DNA from: an uncultured Acidobacteriia bacterium
GTDB lineage: Bacteria; Acidobacteriota; Terriglobia; Bryobacterales; Bryobacteraceae
DNA length: 55,305 nucleotides
Reading direction: 5' to 3'
NCBI GenBank assembly: GCA_903825445.1
Contig: CAIKAS010000081.1
Coordinates: 1-55,305 of the forward strand
Under the pieces are notes generated by a model. That model was not told the origin of the DNA. It saw only the letters and a list, made by a program, of their open reading frames with translations, and did not search any database. Of the stretch, positions 19,961 through 30,014 are shown piece by piece. The translations under genes were made by a program, and so were the position numbers. The stretch's first letter is position 1; each line of letters opens with the position of its first letter.

Positions 19961-21853
19961 TCAGGAACTTGGTTCGCGGACCACTAAAATCGGCAAATTC
20001 AGCGCATGGCGGACCGGGTCAATGGTGGTTCCAAAGATCAGATCCATGATCCGGCGGTGGCCATGCGCACCCATCACGAGGAGGTCCGCGCCGATCTCCC
20101 GGGCGTAGGCGACAATTTCCGTTCGGGGCTGCGATCCGTGCCGGATGGCGGTTTCGACGTTGATCTTCATCTCGCCCAGAGAACGCACCAGGTTGTCGAG
20201 ATATTCTCGGCCTGCCTCAACTTCGGCTGTGGACGATTCGGAGCCGTACATCTGGCTGGTAACGCCTTCTTCGACATGGAGCAAGTACAAAGTGGCACCG
20301 TCGCGAAGGGCAAGTCCGGCGGCGTGGCTGAGGGTAAGGCGATCCAGGCGGGAATGGTCCAACGGGACCAAAATTCTGCGATAACGCTGGACAGTCACGA
20401 GGTCGCGCGTCTGTTCTTCGACGCCGAGAGTGGCGAGTTTGGCTTCCGGGCGGCGATAGGGCTGCATCGCGATCCAGCCGAGCAGGCCGAGCAGGGCGCC
20501 ACACAAAAGGATCGACAGAGTCCAGACCAGGGGGGCATAACTCCCGGCACCGGAAGCCCAGTCGGCAATCGATTGCCAGGCCAGCCAAATATTCAATCCG
20601 AGGACAACGATGGCCGTGGCCCAACCAGTCGCGCGAATCTTCCAGCCGCTGGCGAATTCACCCATGCGTCGGGGGTCGTTGGTAAATTGCAGCAGCGGAA
20701 TGATGGCGAACGGAAGTTGCAGGTTGAGAATGACCTGACTCAGTACCAGCAATTTCAACGTACCCTGACTGCCCGAAAGCCAGATCACAATAAATGCGGG
20801 GATAATGGCCAACGAGCGTGTCACCAAACGCCGCAGCCATGGCCGCACACGAATGTTGAGAAAACCTTCCATGACGATCTGGCCCGCCATAGTTCCCGTC
20901 AGCGTAGACGACTGTCCGGATGCAAGCAGACCGATGCCGAAGAGCTTGGCGGCAAGTAAGGTTCCCATCAACGGCGCGAGGAGCAAGTACGCCTGCTGAA
21001 TCTCATCGACTTGCTTGTATACCCTGTAGAAGACGGTCCCGGCCAATACAAGGATCGCGATGTTCACGAACATCGCGCCGTTCAGTGCCACCACGCAATC
21101 GATCAGGTTGTAGTGGCACGCGACTTTCTTCTCTTTGACGCTGCGGCCAATGCGCCGTGTCTGCACGAGCGCCGAATGAAGGTAGAGATTGTGCGGCATG
21201 ACTGTCGCGCCCAGCATGGCGACAGCAGTGTACAGCGTGCGGTGATCGATGATTGGCAGTAAGCCGGCGGCAACGCCCAGGTAATCGGGCTTCGCCATAA
21301 TGATTTCGATGGTAAAACATCCCGCGATCGTGATGACCAGTGCGAGGATGAATGCCTCAAGATAGCGAATGCCCGCCTTCTGAAACCACAGTACGAGCAG
21401 TGTGTCGAAAGAGGTTACGGCGACGGCTGCGAGCAGCGGCATGTGGAACAGCAAATTAAGCGCAATGGCCGCGCCGAGCACTTCCGCGAGATCGCAGGCG
21501 ACAATCGCGATTTCGCACAGGAACCACAGAGCCAGATTCACCGGGCGCGGATATGTCTCGCGGCAGGCTTGGGCAAGGTCGCGACCCGTGACGATGCCCA
21601 GACGCGCACTTAGCGTTTGCAGCAGAATCGCCATCAGATTCGACATCACGAGCACCCACAACAGCCGGTACCCGAAATACGATCCGCCAATGAGGTCGGT
21701 GGCCCAGTTGCCGGGGTCCATGTAACCAACGCTGATGAGGTACGCCGGTCCGGCGAACGCCATCATTCGTTTGAAAATGGAAGTGTGGTCGGTGGAGACG
21801 CTCTCGTGAACGTCAGAGAGGGATCGCGACCGAACTGGGCTGTCGGTAATCAC
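19961..21853 (-). CDS. Nramp-family Mn2+/Fe2+ transporter fused to a C-terminal universal stress protein domain
   Basis: A 630-residue two-part protein. Residues about 25-460 are an Nramp (MntH-type) transporter with about eleven helices. The first helix holds DPGNWATD (metal-binding Asp and Asn) and helix six holds MPHNLYLHS (the M-P-H motif). Residues about 485-628 form a universal stress domain starting RYRRILVPLDHS. Its GAHGHRRIMDLIFGTT fits the G-x-x-G, nine residues, G-S/T ATP-binding pattern. The soluble domain faces the cytoplasm and may couple uptake to nucleotide level. The start is GTG. Two TTAGCT copies lie within 35 bases upstream, but no MntR or Fur box is clear. Confidence 0.93.
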   Translation of the reverse strand: MITDSPVRSRSLSDVHESVSTDHTSIFKRMMAFAGPAYLISVGYMDPGNWATDLIGGSYFGYRLLWVLVMSNLMAILLQTLSARLGIVTGRDLAQACRETYPRPVNLALWFLCEIAIVACDLAEVLGAAIALNLLFHMPLLAAVAVTSFDTLLVLWFQKAGIRYLEAFILALVITIAGCFTIEIIMAKPDYLGVAAGLLPIIDHRTLYTAVAMLGATVMPHNLYLHSALVQTRRIGRSVKEKKVACHYNLIDCVVALNGAMFVNIAILVLAGTVFYRVYKQVDEIQQAYLLLAPLMGTLLAAKLFGIGLLASGQSSTLTGTMAGQIVMEGFLNIRVRPWLRRLVTRSLAIIPAFIVIWLSGSQGTLKLLVLSQVILNLQLPFAIIPLLQFTNDPRRMGEFASGWKIRATGWATAIVVLGLNIWLAWQSIADWASGAGSYAPLVWTLSILLCGALLGLLGWIAMQPYRRPEAKLATLGVEEQTRDLVTVQRYRRILVPLDHSRLDRLTLSHAAGLALRDGATLYLLHVEEGVTSQMYGSESSTAEVEAGREYLDNLVRSLGEMKINVETAIRHGSQPRTEIVAYAREIGADLLVMGAHGHRRIMDLIFGTTIDPVRHALNLPILVVREPSS

Positions 21854-21885
21854 GAGCTAACTACAACTTTACCGCGATAAGCTAA

Positions 21886-22998
21886 CTACTTGACCGGCTG
21901 TTCCTTCGTTTTGTCGTCGCCGAGCGGCTTGTCGTCGGCGGCGTCAAAGATAATCTTCGTGTCAGCAGAATACTTGCGGTAATTCTTCCAGGTGATTTCA
22001 TTACGGCTGGCAATGTGGCCATCGCGCATCTGCACCTGAGAACGAATTGGCAGCAGGTGGGTCTGATCGCCAATCTGCTGGTAATCGTAGTCCACAACCT
22101 GATCGACATCCTGCACAGGGAAGCTCGGAGGAATCTCCGGCACCACCGTAATTCGCAGTACGACGTCTGTACCCTTTTGCACGTACACCAGGCCATGGAA
22201 GCCCGCAGTGATTTTCTGAGTGTTCTGGTAAGAAATCGTCTCCTGTGAAAACTCCTGCTCGATCCGATACTCATACACGTGCGTCAGATTTCCGCGAATG
22301 TTCCCCCAACGGACCCAATGAAATTCCGCGTTGCTGGTGGGCTCGAAGATCTCAGCGAGCACGGTCGCCCACTCTCCACGCGAGAACGACCCACCGAGGT
22401 TTTCCCACGTCTTGCCAATAGTGGCAGTGTCGTTATGCTGCATCATCTCGTAGTTCTCTTTATGATCGAAAAACGAGAGTTTTTCTATGATGCGGTCCTG
22501 CGGTGTCCAGGAACCCTCCGAGCCGACTTCAAAATGCATGTCAACAGATCTGCGGGTATCCTGCACACAAAGAAAATCCGGAAGTGATTTCACGTAGTTG
22601 AGAGCGAACTCCCGGGTGTCCTCCAGAACCTGCTTCTTCTCGGCATCGAGCGGTTCCTTAGGACCAGTGGCCTTGGGAGTTGCCATCACCATCTTCGCCG
22701 GCTCGGCGCCAAGACTCGCCGACTTAGTGATCAACGCCGACAGCGCAGCAACGGTCTTCGGCCCGGCACCAGCCGATTGCAATTCTTCGACGACGTTCGG
22801 GTAAAGCCGTTCCTTCATCCGAACGGTCGCCAGGAATTCCGAGACTTCCTTGTCGGTATTCTTCCGCTCAATGGACGATTTGATGAACGCGACCAACTGC
22901 GCCACAGTCATGGATTGCTGAGCGAATGCCGCGAAGCCGAACAGAAAAACGGTCAGCAGGCACACCCGTGCCGTGACCTTTTGCAACGAAAACCGCAT
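21886..22998 (-). CDS. Exported protein of unknown function, tandem paralogue 1
   Basis: A 370-residue exported protein with a signal peptide ending near AFAQ. An N-terminal helical part (MTVAQLVAFIKSSIERKNTDKEV, then VVEELQSAGAGPKTVAALSAL) is followed by ALNYVKSLPDFLC. A beta-rich C-terminal part has R-I-T-V-V-P-E-I-P-P-x-F-P-V-Q-D-V-D-Q-V-V-D-Y-D-Y. The whole length aligns with the next gene upstream, including many identical blocks. Such proteins are common in acidobacteria and the function is not known. The gene lies 32 bases before the Nramp gene and 78 bases after its paralogue. The C-terminus is Lys/Glu-rich (DKTKEQPVK). Confidence 0.78.
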   Translation of the reverse strand: MRFSLQKVTARVCLLTVFLFGFAAFAQQSMTVAQLVAFIKSSIERKNTDKEVSEFLATVRMKERLYPNVVEELQSAGAGPKTVAALSALITKSASLGAEPAKMVMATPKATGPKEPLDAEKKQVLEDTREFALNYVKSLPDFLCVQDTRRSVDMHFEVGSEGSWTPQDRIIEKLSFFDHKENYEMMQHNDTATIGKTWENLGGSFSRGEWATVLAEIFEPTSNAEFHWVRWGNIRGNLTHVYEYRIEQEFSQETISYQNTQKITAGFHGLVYVQKGTDVVLRITVVPEIPPSFPVQDVDQVVDYDYQQIGDQTHLLPIRSQVQMRDGHIASRNEITWKNYRKYSADTKIIFDAADDKPLGDDKTKEQPVK

Positions 22999-23076
22999 AA
23001 TACCTATTGTCGCACCGGAAACCGATTTGGTTTCACCGATTTGGCGCTCGCCCGGCCGCAGGTCGCGAAAACCCGG

Positions 23077-24165
23077 CTACTTCTTCTTCGCCGGCGCATC
23101 ATCGACCGAATCGAACGATATCGACGTATCAGCCGAGTACTTCCTGTAGCTGCGCCACTGAATTTCGTTCATTGTGCCCATACGGTCCACGCGCATCACT
23201 ACCTGAGATTTCAGTGGCAGCAGATATTTCTGATCGCCAATCGTCTGGTAGTCGTAATCCACCGTCTGGTCCACGTCCTGCACCGGAAATGCAGGAGGGA
23301 TATCGGGAGTTACGGTCACGCGGAGCACTGCATTGGTGTCGTTCTCGACGAAAAAGTCGCCATGGAATCCCGTTACGACCTTTTCGCTGCTCCCATGCGA
23401 AACCACCTGCTGGGAATACTGCCTTTCCACAACATAACGAAACTGTTGAGTCACCTTCCCGCGTACCGTTTTCCAAGCCATCCAGCTAAATAACGTGTGT
23501 GCCTGCGGCTCGAAGATCTCCGATAGAAGCGTGGCCCATTCGCCGGTGGAGCGCGCACCCCCGAGCGACTCCGACGACTTGTTCATCACCGCCGTATCGT
23601 TGTGCTGGAAGAGCTCGTAATTCTCCTTATGATCGAAGAAGGTTAGCTTCTCGATAACCCGGTCCGAGGGCGTCCAATCCGGTTCCTTTCCCGCTTGAAA
23701 ACGTGGATCGAGCGACCGGTTCGTCACTTCGAGGCACAGGAAGTTGGGCAAAGATTTTACATACCCGAGCGCCCACTCGCGGGTATCGCGGATGGTTCGC
23801 CTCCATTCCACGTCGGTGGGCGTGGGCAATCCGGCACCCGGCTTTGCCCCACTATTTGCGCTGGCCGCGCTGGTGGTCATTTTCGGCGGAGGCGGATTCA
23901 GTTTCGCCGATTGGGTCACCAGGGCGGACAGCGCAGTAAGAGTCTTCGGTCCCACACCGGCGGTCTGGAGTTCCTGAAGGTCTGCCAGCGTGAAACGTTC
24001 CGTGAGGCGGACGGAGGAAACGACGGAGGCAACGTCTTTATCGGCATTTTGCTGTTTAATTGCGGACTGAATAAAAGCCACCAACTTCTCTACGGTCATC
24101 GACTGAGCCAGCGCCAGGGAACCGGAGAGAAATACGGCGAGCAGGCAAATGCGCGAAAACCTCAT
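23077..24165 (-). CDS. Exported protein of unknown function, tandem paralogue 2
   Basis: A 362-residue exported protein with a signal peptide at 1-20. It shares with the downstream gene the order MTVEKLVAFIQS, LQELQTAGVGPKTLTALSAL, YVKSLPNFLC, DRVIEKLTFFDHKENYE, GEWATLLSEIFEP and FPVQDVDQTVDYDYQ. The paralogues differ most in the linker after the helical region (here Pro/Ala/Gly-rich) and at the C-terminus. The single conserved Cys in L-P-x-F-L-C and the F-D-H-K-E-N-Y-E block are the best candidate functional residues. The two genes probably arose by local duplication. Function unknown. Confidence 0.78.
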   Translation of the reverse strand: MRFSRICLLAVFLSGSLALAQSMTVEKLVAFIQSAIKQQNADKDVASVVSSVRLTERFTLADLQELQTAGVGPKTLTALSALVTQSAKLNPPPPKMTTSAASANSGAKPGAGLPTPTDVEWRRTIRDTREWALGYVKSLPNFLCLEVTNRSLDPRFQAGKEPDWTPSDRVIEKLTFFDHKENYELFQHNDTAVMNKSSESLGGARSTGEWATLLSEIFEPQAHTLFSWMAWKTVRGKVTQQFRYVVERQYSQQVVSHGSSEKVVTGFHGDFFVENDTNAVLRVTVTPDIPPAFPVQDVDQTVDYDYQTIGDQKYLLPLKSQVVMRVDRMGTMNEIQWRSYRKYSADTSISFDSVDDAPAKKK

Positions 24166-24214
24166 GTTCTATATGATGCCATCTCCCGTGCCGGGGGGCG
24201 TCGCCGCCCGACGA

Positions 24215-24919
24215 CTATCCACGAGCCCTCAACTCCCGCAAAGCGTCAGCGGCAATCCACCGCGCAGCGGGCGTTCCCTGTGCACGAACCCGTTCGGCGC
24301 ATTCCATAGCAGCCACACGCAGCGACGAATTGCGCTTGCCAATATTCCGCAGCGCCCAGTTCACGCCTTTACGCACGAAGTTACGGTCGTCGAATGCGTA
24401 CTTCTCGATCAGCGGCAGGGCGTCGAGGAAGACCCTGTCAGCGGCTTTCTTGTCGTGCATCGCGATGCCGGCAATCGTGGCGAACGCCGCGCGGCGCACA
24501 AACTCCCCGGGTCCGGCAGCCCATTTCAGAATCTGCTTCCAGGCATGCGGAGAGCGGTCGAAGAGGCCATAGCAACAGGCATCGCAAATTCCCCATGAAG
24601 CGAAATCGCGCGTCCACTTATCCATGGTGCTGCGCGTGATCTCAGCAGGGTCGCCGATGAAACTGGCCAGAACACGGGCATCGTGGATGCCGGTTTGCCA
24701 TAGCTCTTCGGCCAGCGCCTGATCAAGTCCGTTGGTCCGAATGATGCCTTTCGCGATGGTGCGTAACTGCGGAGTGTTGAGGCCGATTGGCCGCACTGGT
24801 CGCAGATCGAAACGGTGCATGCCTTCTATAACCGCGCGGGTATCGCTGGTGGCCGCTACACGGCGCATTTCGCGCAAAGCATCACTCAATCCAGCTTTTG
24901 AATGCGCACCTTCCGGCAC
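24215..24919 (-). CDS. DNA alkylation repair protein, AlkD-like (HEAT repeats)
   Basis: A protein of about 234 residues built of HEAT-like helical repeats (PF08713 family). AlkD removes 3- and 7-alkylpurines without flipping the base. Typical strings are GLNTPQLRTIAKGI, LWQTGIHDARVLA, DNA-proximal TRDFASWGICDACC and VRKGVNWALRNIGKR. I place the start at the GTG at 24919, because a longer reading would overlap the divergent TPR gene and adds low-complexity Arg/Gly residues; ATG codons further in, such as 24868, are also possible. A GAGGA lies just before the GTG. The call rests on the whole repeat pattern, not on one catalytic residue. Confidence 0.85.
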   Translation of the reverse strand: MPEGAHSKAGLSDALREMRRVAATSDTRAVIEGMHRFDLRPVRPIGLNTPQLRTIAKGIIRTNGLDQALAEELWQTGIHDARVLASFIGDPAEITRSTMDKWTRDFASWGICDACCYGLFDRSPHAWKQILKWAAGPGEFVRRAAFATIAGIAMHDKKAADRVFLDALPLIEKYAFDDRNFVRKGVNWALRNIGKRNSSLRVAAMECAERVRAQGTPAARWIAADALRELRARG

Positions 24920-25060
24920 AAGTCCTCGTCTTCCTTTCGACTCCCATTGTCGGAGGTGTTGGCCTCTCGGGCAAGCCTCGCCCCAGGCCCGGGCAGTTCC
25001 GCCACGCCATCTATCTCCCTCACCACAAAACGCGGGATTCGACAGGGTAAAGCGCGCAGC

Positions 25061-26440
25061 ATGAGAATAGCCATGCGCCCAATAATTCATATTGCATTCA
25101 CCATTGCATTCGCTGGCTTCAGTTTCGCCAGTCGCTCAGACGCCCCCATCGCGTTTGACGATTTGGTGAAAGAAGGCCGCGCTGCGTTTCTTGCATCCGA
25201 TCTTGACCGCGCAGGATCTGCCTATGATCGGGCCTGCCCCGCCGATTCATTGGGTTCCTTACCAGTGGCGCGCGCGGTCATGTGCGAGAACCTGCTCGCC
25301 TCGGTCGATGAGGCTCGTGGAAATCTGGCCCGCGCCGAACAGCGATACCTCCACGCTGTTACGTCAGCGGACCAGGCTGGATCGGCTTACCGGCCGCTCT
25401 ACTGCGCCAGACTCATCGATCTGGGTGAGCATTATCGCCGGCAAGGTCAGTTTTCATTGGCCGAAGCCACCTTAGTAAAGGCGCTGGAGATCGCCCGTCA
25501 GGTCGTGAATGCCAAGCCAGACCTGTTACATGAGGCCTTGATCCGGCTCGGCGGTTTGTATTCCAGGTCTGCCCAACCGGAACGCGGTCGGGCTCCACTT
25601 ACCGAGGCGCTGACTTCTGCAAATCCCGATGAAGACACTCAAACGGCGGCGTTACCGACAACAGTCCCACCCACAGAAGTCGCGTATGCCCGCGACTCTA
25701 TGGGAATAATCGAACTGGCTGCGGGAAACCTGAACGCTGCGGAGGCTGAGCTAAGGGCATCGGCTGATCTGGCAGCGCGAACGGTCGGTGAAGATCACCC
25801 GGTAACGGCGCGCTACCAGACCGATCTGGCGCTTGCACTATTGGTGCGGGGCCGTTACTCGGCAGCGGATCTGTTGCTGCGTCGCGTGCGGTTCGTGATG
25901 GAATCGCAACCGCGTCCCTCTTTGTCTGAACTGGCGGCGGTTTTTTCGGAACTGAGCGCGGCGAACGCGGGCGAGGGAAAGATGGCCCAGGCGGAAGAGT
26001 TTGCGCAGCACGCGATCACACTGCTCGAACGATTGCCACAACGGGACGAACGAGTCCTGGCGATGGCCCAGATAACGCTCGCCGCCGCCAGAATTGGCGC
26101 GCACGATGCGGCCGCTGCAGAACTGGTGTTGCCAGGGGCAGTGGCTGCCCTCCGTACCATGCCCGCCAACCCAAACACGGTCGCGTCCGCGGTTGCACTT
26201 CTGGGTCGATTACGGGAACAACAACAAAATTGGCGTGCCGCCGAAGCACTGTATCGCGAAGCACTTGATATCTACGCAAAGCAGGGGTCCGGGGACAGCA
26301 GTCCGGTCGTCGTGCCGATACTGCGCGCCCTCGCAAACACGCTGAGACACGAAAGGGCGTCAAAACAGGAGATCAGGGAGTTAGAGGCGCGTGCACGTAA
26401 CATTCTGCGCGCTTCCGCGAATCCGCCGCCACGTGGATAG
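25061..26440 (+). CDS. Exported tetratricopeptide-repeat protein
   Basis: A 460-residue exported protein. The chosen start is the ATG at 25061, with 25073 as an alternative; both give a signal peptide ending near FASRSDA. The rest is helical repeats of TPR type: ARGNLARAEQRYLHAV, LIDLGEHYRRQGQFSLAEATLVKALEIA, LNAAEAELRAS and WRAAEALYREALDIYAK. No enzyme motif is present, so a scaffold role in the periplasm is likely. It is divergent from alkD (141 bases apart) and stands about 155 bases before the large TonB receptor gene; that gap shows no clear promoter or gene. Co-transcription with the receptor is possible. Confidence 0.82.
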   Translation: MRIAMRPIIHIAFTIAFAGFSFASRSDAPIAFDDLVKEGRAAFLASDLDRAGSAYDRACPADSLGSLPVARAVMCENLLASVDEARGNLARAEQRYLHAVTSADQAGSAYRPLYCARLIDLGEHYRRQGQFSLAEATLVKALEIARQVVNAKPDLLHEALIRLGGLYSRSAQPERGRAPLTEALTSANPDEDTQTAALPTTVPPTEVAYARDSMGIIELAAGNLNAAEAELRASADLAARTVGEDHPVTARYQTDLALALLVRGRYSAADLLLRRVRFVMESQPRPSLSELAAVFSELSAANAGEGKMAQAEEFAQHAITLLERLPQRDERVLAMAQITLAAARIGAHDAAAAELVLPGAVAALRTMPANPNTVASAVALLGRLREQQQNWRAAEALYREALDIYAKQGSGDSSPVVVPILRALANTLRHERASKQEIRELEARARNILRASANPPPRG

Positions 26441-26595
26441 ACCGCGCCGCCGCGAATGAGTCTTCACAATGCCGCTCTTGACGCCCAGACCCTGTGCATT
26501 TTCGCCCCACGATGTGGAGGCTTCGCCCCAATTGCCTGGCACACGCGCACACGCCCGGCCGAAGATAGAGTTTGAATACACCTCTATCCAAATCA

Positions 26596-29500
26596 ATGAC
26601 CCGGGCCAGGCGGGCATTACCGTCGGTGGTTACAGCGTGGCTGCCGGCGCTGGCGCTGGTCACGTTCCATGTGGCCTCACTCCTAAACGCTCAGACAGTT
26701 AGTGGCACCCTGACGGGCGCGGTTCTGGATCCGGGCGGTGCAATGATTGCTAACGCGGCGATGGAAGTGCTCCGTGTCGACACCGGGGCCGTAACGCGTG
26801 TTCGTTCCGGATCCGACGGCACCTTCCGTTTTGCAGATTTGCAGGCAGGGACCTACAATCTCACGGTAAATGCGGAAGGCTTCCGACCCGCATCTGTCCA
26901 CGACATCGATGTGGCGTTGAGTAAGATCGCCACAGTCAACGTCTCATTACAGATCGGACCAGCTTCATCCGCCGTTGAAGTCACCGACGCCACGGCCAGT
27001 ATCGATACCACTACTCCGACCGTCGGCACTACCTATAATGGGCGCGATTCGCGCGACTTGCCGGTTTCCAGCATCGGCCTGGGCGCGCTAAATCTTTCGC
27101 TGCTCAGCGCAGGCGTGGCTTCGAACGGCGGATTGCAGATCGGTACCGGTCCTGCGGTAGGCGGTACACGACCACGCAGTAACAACTTCACGGTGGACGG
27201 CGCGGACAATAACAATCGGGTGAACACCGGCGCGCTGGCTGCGGTACCCAACGACGCGACAGCCGAACTCACCGTGCTGCAGAACCAGTTCGGTGCGGAG
27301 TTTGGTCACTCCTCCGGCGGGCAGTTTAACGTAATTGTCAAGACGGGAACCAACGAGATGCACGGGGTGCTTTATGAGTACCTTCAGAACCGGCACCTGA
27401 ACGCACTCGACCAGGCTTTCGTCAACTCGGGCACACTGGTGAAGCCGCGTTTCGATTCCAACCGGTTTGGCGGCGCGGTCGGCGGCCCGATTCGCCGCAA
27501 AAAGCTTTTCTATTTCGGAGATCTGGAATACTCACCTACGGGCCAAGCCTCCACGCCGGGCCAGATTCTCTCACCCACCGCGCAGGGGTACGCGACACTT
27601 GCGTCCTTGCCTGGAATCAGCAAGAATAACCTCGCGGTGCTGAAGCAGTACCTGGCACCCGCGCCAACACCGCTTTCCGTCTGTGCTCCCGTGTGCTTTG
27701 CGGCCCCCGTGCAATACCCCGCTGTTTTGGGAACGCCTGTTGAAGTCGGCATTCTGCCCGTTGTCGCTCCCAGCTATACGAACGTTTATAACGCGGTTGG
27801 CAGCGGTGACTACTACGCATCGTCGAGCGACCGCCTGCACGTCCGCTATATTCTCAATCATTCCGCACAGCTCGATAATGCGGCCGAACTGCCCGCATTT
27901 TTCCAGCCAATCTCAGTGGATAGCCATCTGGCCGCTATTACCGAGGACCATACCTTCTCTCCTTCAATGATCGGCGAGTTCCGTATTGCATACACGCGAT
28001 TTGTGAACAACGCAACGTCAGGCAACTACAACTTTCCGGGCCTCGACGCATTCCCCAACATTCAAATTGCCGATCTTGGAGGGTTGCAACTTGGTCCCGA
28101 CCCCAACGCGCCGCAGTTCGTAGCGTCGAACACGTACCAGATGGCGGCGAACTTTACATGGATGCGGGGCAGGCACACGATTCGTGCCGGTTTTGAAGCT
28201 CAGCAGGCCGTTGCTCCCACTCGCTTTACCTCCAATATTCGAGGCGATTACGAATACAGTTCGCTGAGCGTTTACCTGCAGGACATGACACCCGACCAGG
28301 TGGCACAACGAACCATCGGCGATCCCACGTATTACGGAAACCAGCATTCGCTCGCTGGGTACGTGAACGATTCCATCCGGCTCACGTCCCGGCTGACCGC
28401 CAACGTCGGCTTGCGTTATGAACACGCCAGCGTTCCGCTCGGTGAAACGCAGCAGGCCCTGAACTCGATTGCAAGCGTGCCTGGCTTGTTTGTGTTCAAT
28501 GCGCCGAAGCCAGACTACCTGAACTTTTCACCGCGCCTCGGTCTGGCATGGTCTCCGGGGAATTCCGGAACCACGTCTTTTCGCGCCGGCTTCGGTCTCG
28601 CCTATGACGTTTTGTATGACAACATCGGTATCAATTCCGAGCCACCGGAATTCGCCGTAGCTGTGAACGAAACAGGGATGCCGATTCAGGGCTTTCTTGC
28701 CGGTGGCGGCATCTTACCCACTCTCGGATCCGGTACGCTGACGGCCTCGCAGGCTCGCGCTCTGACATCGGCGTATATTCCAAATCAGGAACCGCCGTAC
28801 ACCATTCAGTGGAACCTCGGCGTTCAGCATGTCTTCGGTAAAGACTTCACGTTTGAGACCCGCTATCTGGGAACGCGCGGCGTGCATCTTGATATGCAAA
28901 CGCGCCCCACCACAACGTCACCGGTGACACCCGCCAACTCGCTCCCAACGTATCTCCAGGCGCCCAGTCAGGCCACCCTAAACGCACTCCCGTTGACTTT
29001 AGCCCAACTGGAGGCCGCTCCCGACGTGCTGCCGAAATACGCAGCGGCGGGATTCACCAATCCGTCTTTGCTCGAATACGCGCCTCGCGGTGATTCCAGC
29101 TACAATGGCCTCGCCACACAACTCACCAAACGCTATTCGAAGCAACTGCGATTTACAGGCGCATGGACGTGGAGCCACCTGATTGATAACAGCACTGAAG
29201 AGTTCTTCACCACGCTTCTCACGCCGCGCCGCCCGCAGAACTCGCAGAACCTGAGCAACGAAAAGGCGAGTTCAGCCCTTGATCGCCGGCATCGTGTCAC
29301 GTTAGCGGCTGTTTATGACATCCCGATCTTCGGAAAATCGAGTGGTGTAGTGAAGGCAATCGCAGGCAACTGGTCCATTGCCCCGATCTACACCTTCGAG
29401 AGCCCGGAATACGTCACCGCACTCAGTCAGACAGATTCTAATCTCAACGGCGATTTCTTCAGCGACCGCGTCATCGTCAATCCGGCGGGCACGGCGGGCG

Positions 29501-29907
29501 CGGGCAGCGGAGTCACGGCGCTCACGAACAGCGCTGGGCAGACGGTGGCTTATCTCGCGATGAATCCGAACGCGCGTTACATCGTTGCAGGCCCGGGTGC
29601 TTACGCCGATGGCGGGCGAAATACGCTCGCGGGACGACCGATCAACAACCTGGATCTGAATCTCCTCAAAGATATTCACGCCGGCGAAAGGATGAAAATG
29701 CAGTTCTCCGCACAGTTTTTCAACGCGTTGAATCATCCTCAGTTCGTCCCGGCTTTCACCAATCGTGTGGATAATCCCGTGAACCCGAATGCCACGGGAC
29801 CCATATTTAACTACCTGACGCCCGGGAGTGCGACTTTTAACCATCCTGAAATGGTCTACAGCAGCAATCCGCGCGGAATTCAGGTGGCACTGAAGCTTCT
29901 GTTCTGA
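26596..29907 (+). CDS. TonB-dependent receptor with N-terminal carboxypeptidase-regulatory-like domain
   Basis: A protein of about 1,103 residues for the outer membrane. I choose the ATG at 26596, which gives a neat signal peptide ending LLNAQ; a TTG at 26572 is the alternative. The first mature domain is a CarboxypepD_reg-like beta sandwich (GTLTGAVLDPGGAMIANA, DGTFRFADLQAGTYNLTV). The plug follows (NNFTVDGADNNNR, LTVLQNQFGAEFGHSSGGQFNVIVKTGTN), then a large barrel ending in VALKLLF with a terminal Phe, as barrel proteins have. These Oar-like receptors are strongly expanded in Solibacter-type acidobacteria and probably import oligosaccharides or peptides. No substrate can be named. It is followed by a LytS/LytR-type pair. 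Confidence 0.92.
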   Translation: MTRARRALPSVVTAWLPALALVTFHVASLLNAQTVSGTLTGAVLDPGGAMIANAAMEVLRVDTGAVTRVRSGSDGTFRFADLQAGTYNLTVNAEGFRPASVHDIDVALSKIATVNVSLQIGPASSAVEVTDATASIDTTTPTVGTTYNGRDSRDLPVSSIGLGALNLSLLSAGVASNGGLQIGTGPAVGGTRPRSNNFTVDGADNNNRVNTGALAAVPNDATAELTVLQNQFGAEFGHSSGGQFNVIVKTGTNEMHGVLYEYLQNRHLNALDQAFVNSGTLVKPRFDSNRFGGAVGGPIRRKKLFYFGDLEYSPTGQASTPGQILSPTAQGYATLASLPGISKNNLAVLKQYLAPAPTPLSVCAPVCFAAPVQYPAVLGTPVEVGILPVVAPSYTNVYNAVGSGDYYASSSDRLHVRYILNHSAQLDNAAELPAFFQPISVDSHLAAITEDHTFSPSMIGEFRIAYTRFVNNATSGNYNFPGLDAFPNIQIADLGGLQLGPDPNAPQFVASNTYQMAANFTWMRGRHTIRAGFEAQQAVAPTRFTSNIRGDYEYSSLSVYLQDMTPDQVAQRTIGDPTYYGNQHSLAGYVNDSIRLTSRLTANVGLRYEHASVPLGETQQALNSIASVPGLFVFNAPKPDYLNFSPRLGLAWSPGNSGTTSFRAGFGLAYDVLYDNIGINSEPPEFAVAVNETGMPIQGFLAGGGILPTLGSGTLTASQARALTSAYIPNQEPPYTIQWNLGVQHVFGKDFTFETRYLGTRGVHLDMQTRPTTTSPVTPANSLPTYLQAPSQATLNALPLTLAQLEAAPDVLPKYAAAGFTNPSLLEYAPRGDSSYNGLATQLTKRYSKQLRFTGAWTWSHLIDNSTEEFFTTLLTPRRPQNSQNLSNEKASSALDRRHRVTLAAVYDIPIFGKSSGVVKAIAGNWSIAPIYTFESPEYVTALSQTDSNLNGDFFSDRVIVNPAGTAGAGSGVTALTNSAGQTVAYLAMNPNARYIVAGPGAYADGGRNTLAGRPINNLDLNLLKDIHAGERMKMQFSAQFFNALNHPQFVPAFTNRVDNPVNPNATGPIFNYLTPGSATFNHPEMVYSSNPRGIQVALKLLF

Positions 29908-30014
29908 GGCGTATGGCCGGTTCAGTACCCTCGGCGAGTAGCTCTGCCGATTGTGGCGGAACGAAACCGGGAATGCTGCGTATGTATAAGATTCAAGACC
30001 TTGGTACGGCCGTC

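Noticed and set aside
24193-24209. GC-rich hairpin GGGCG-TCGC-CGCCC downstream of the alkD-like gene, considered as a terminator
   Set aside because: Only a 5-bp stem and no T-run on the relevant strand; too weak to call.
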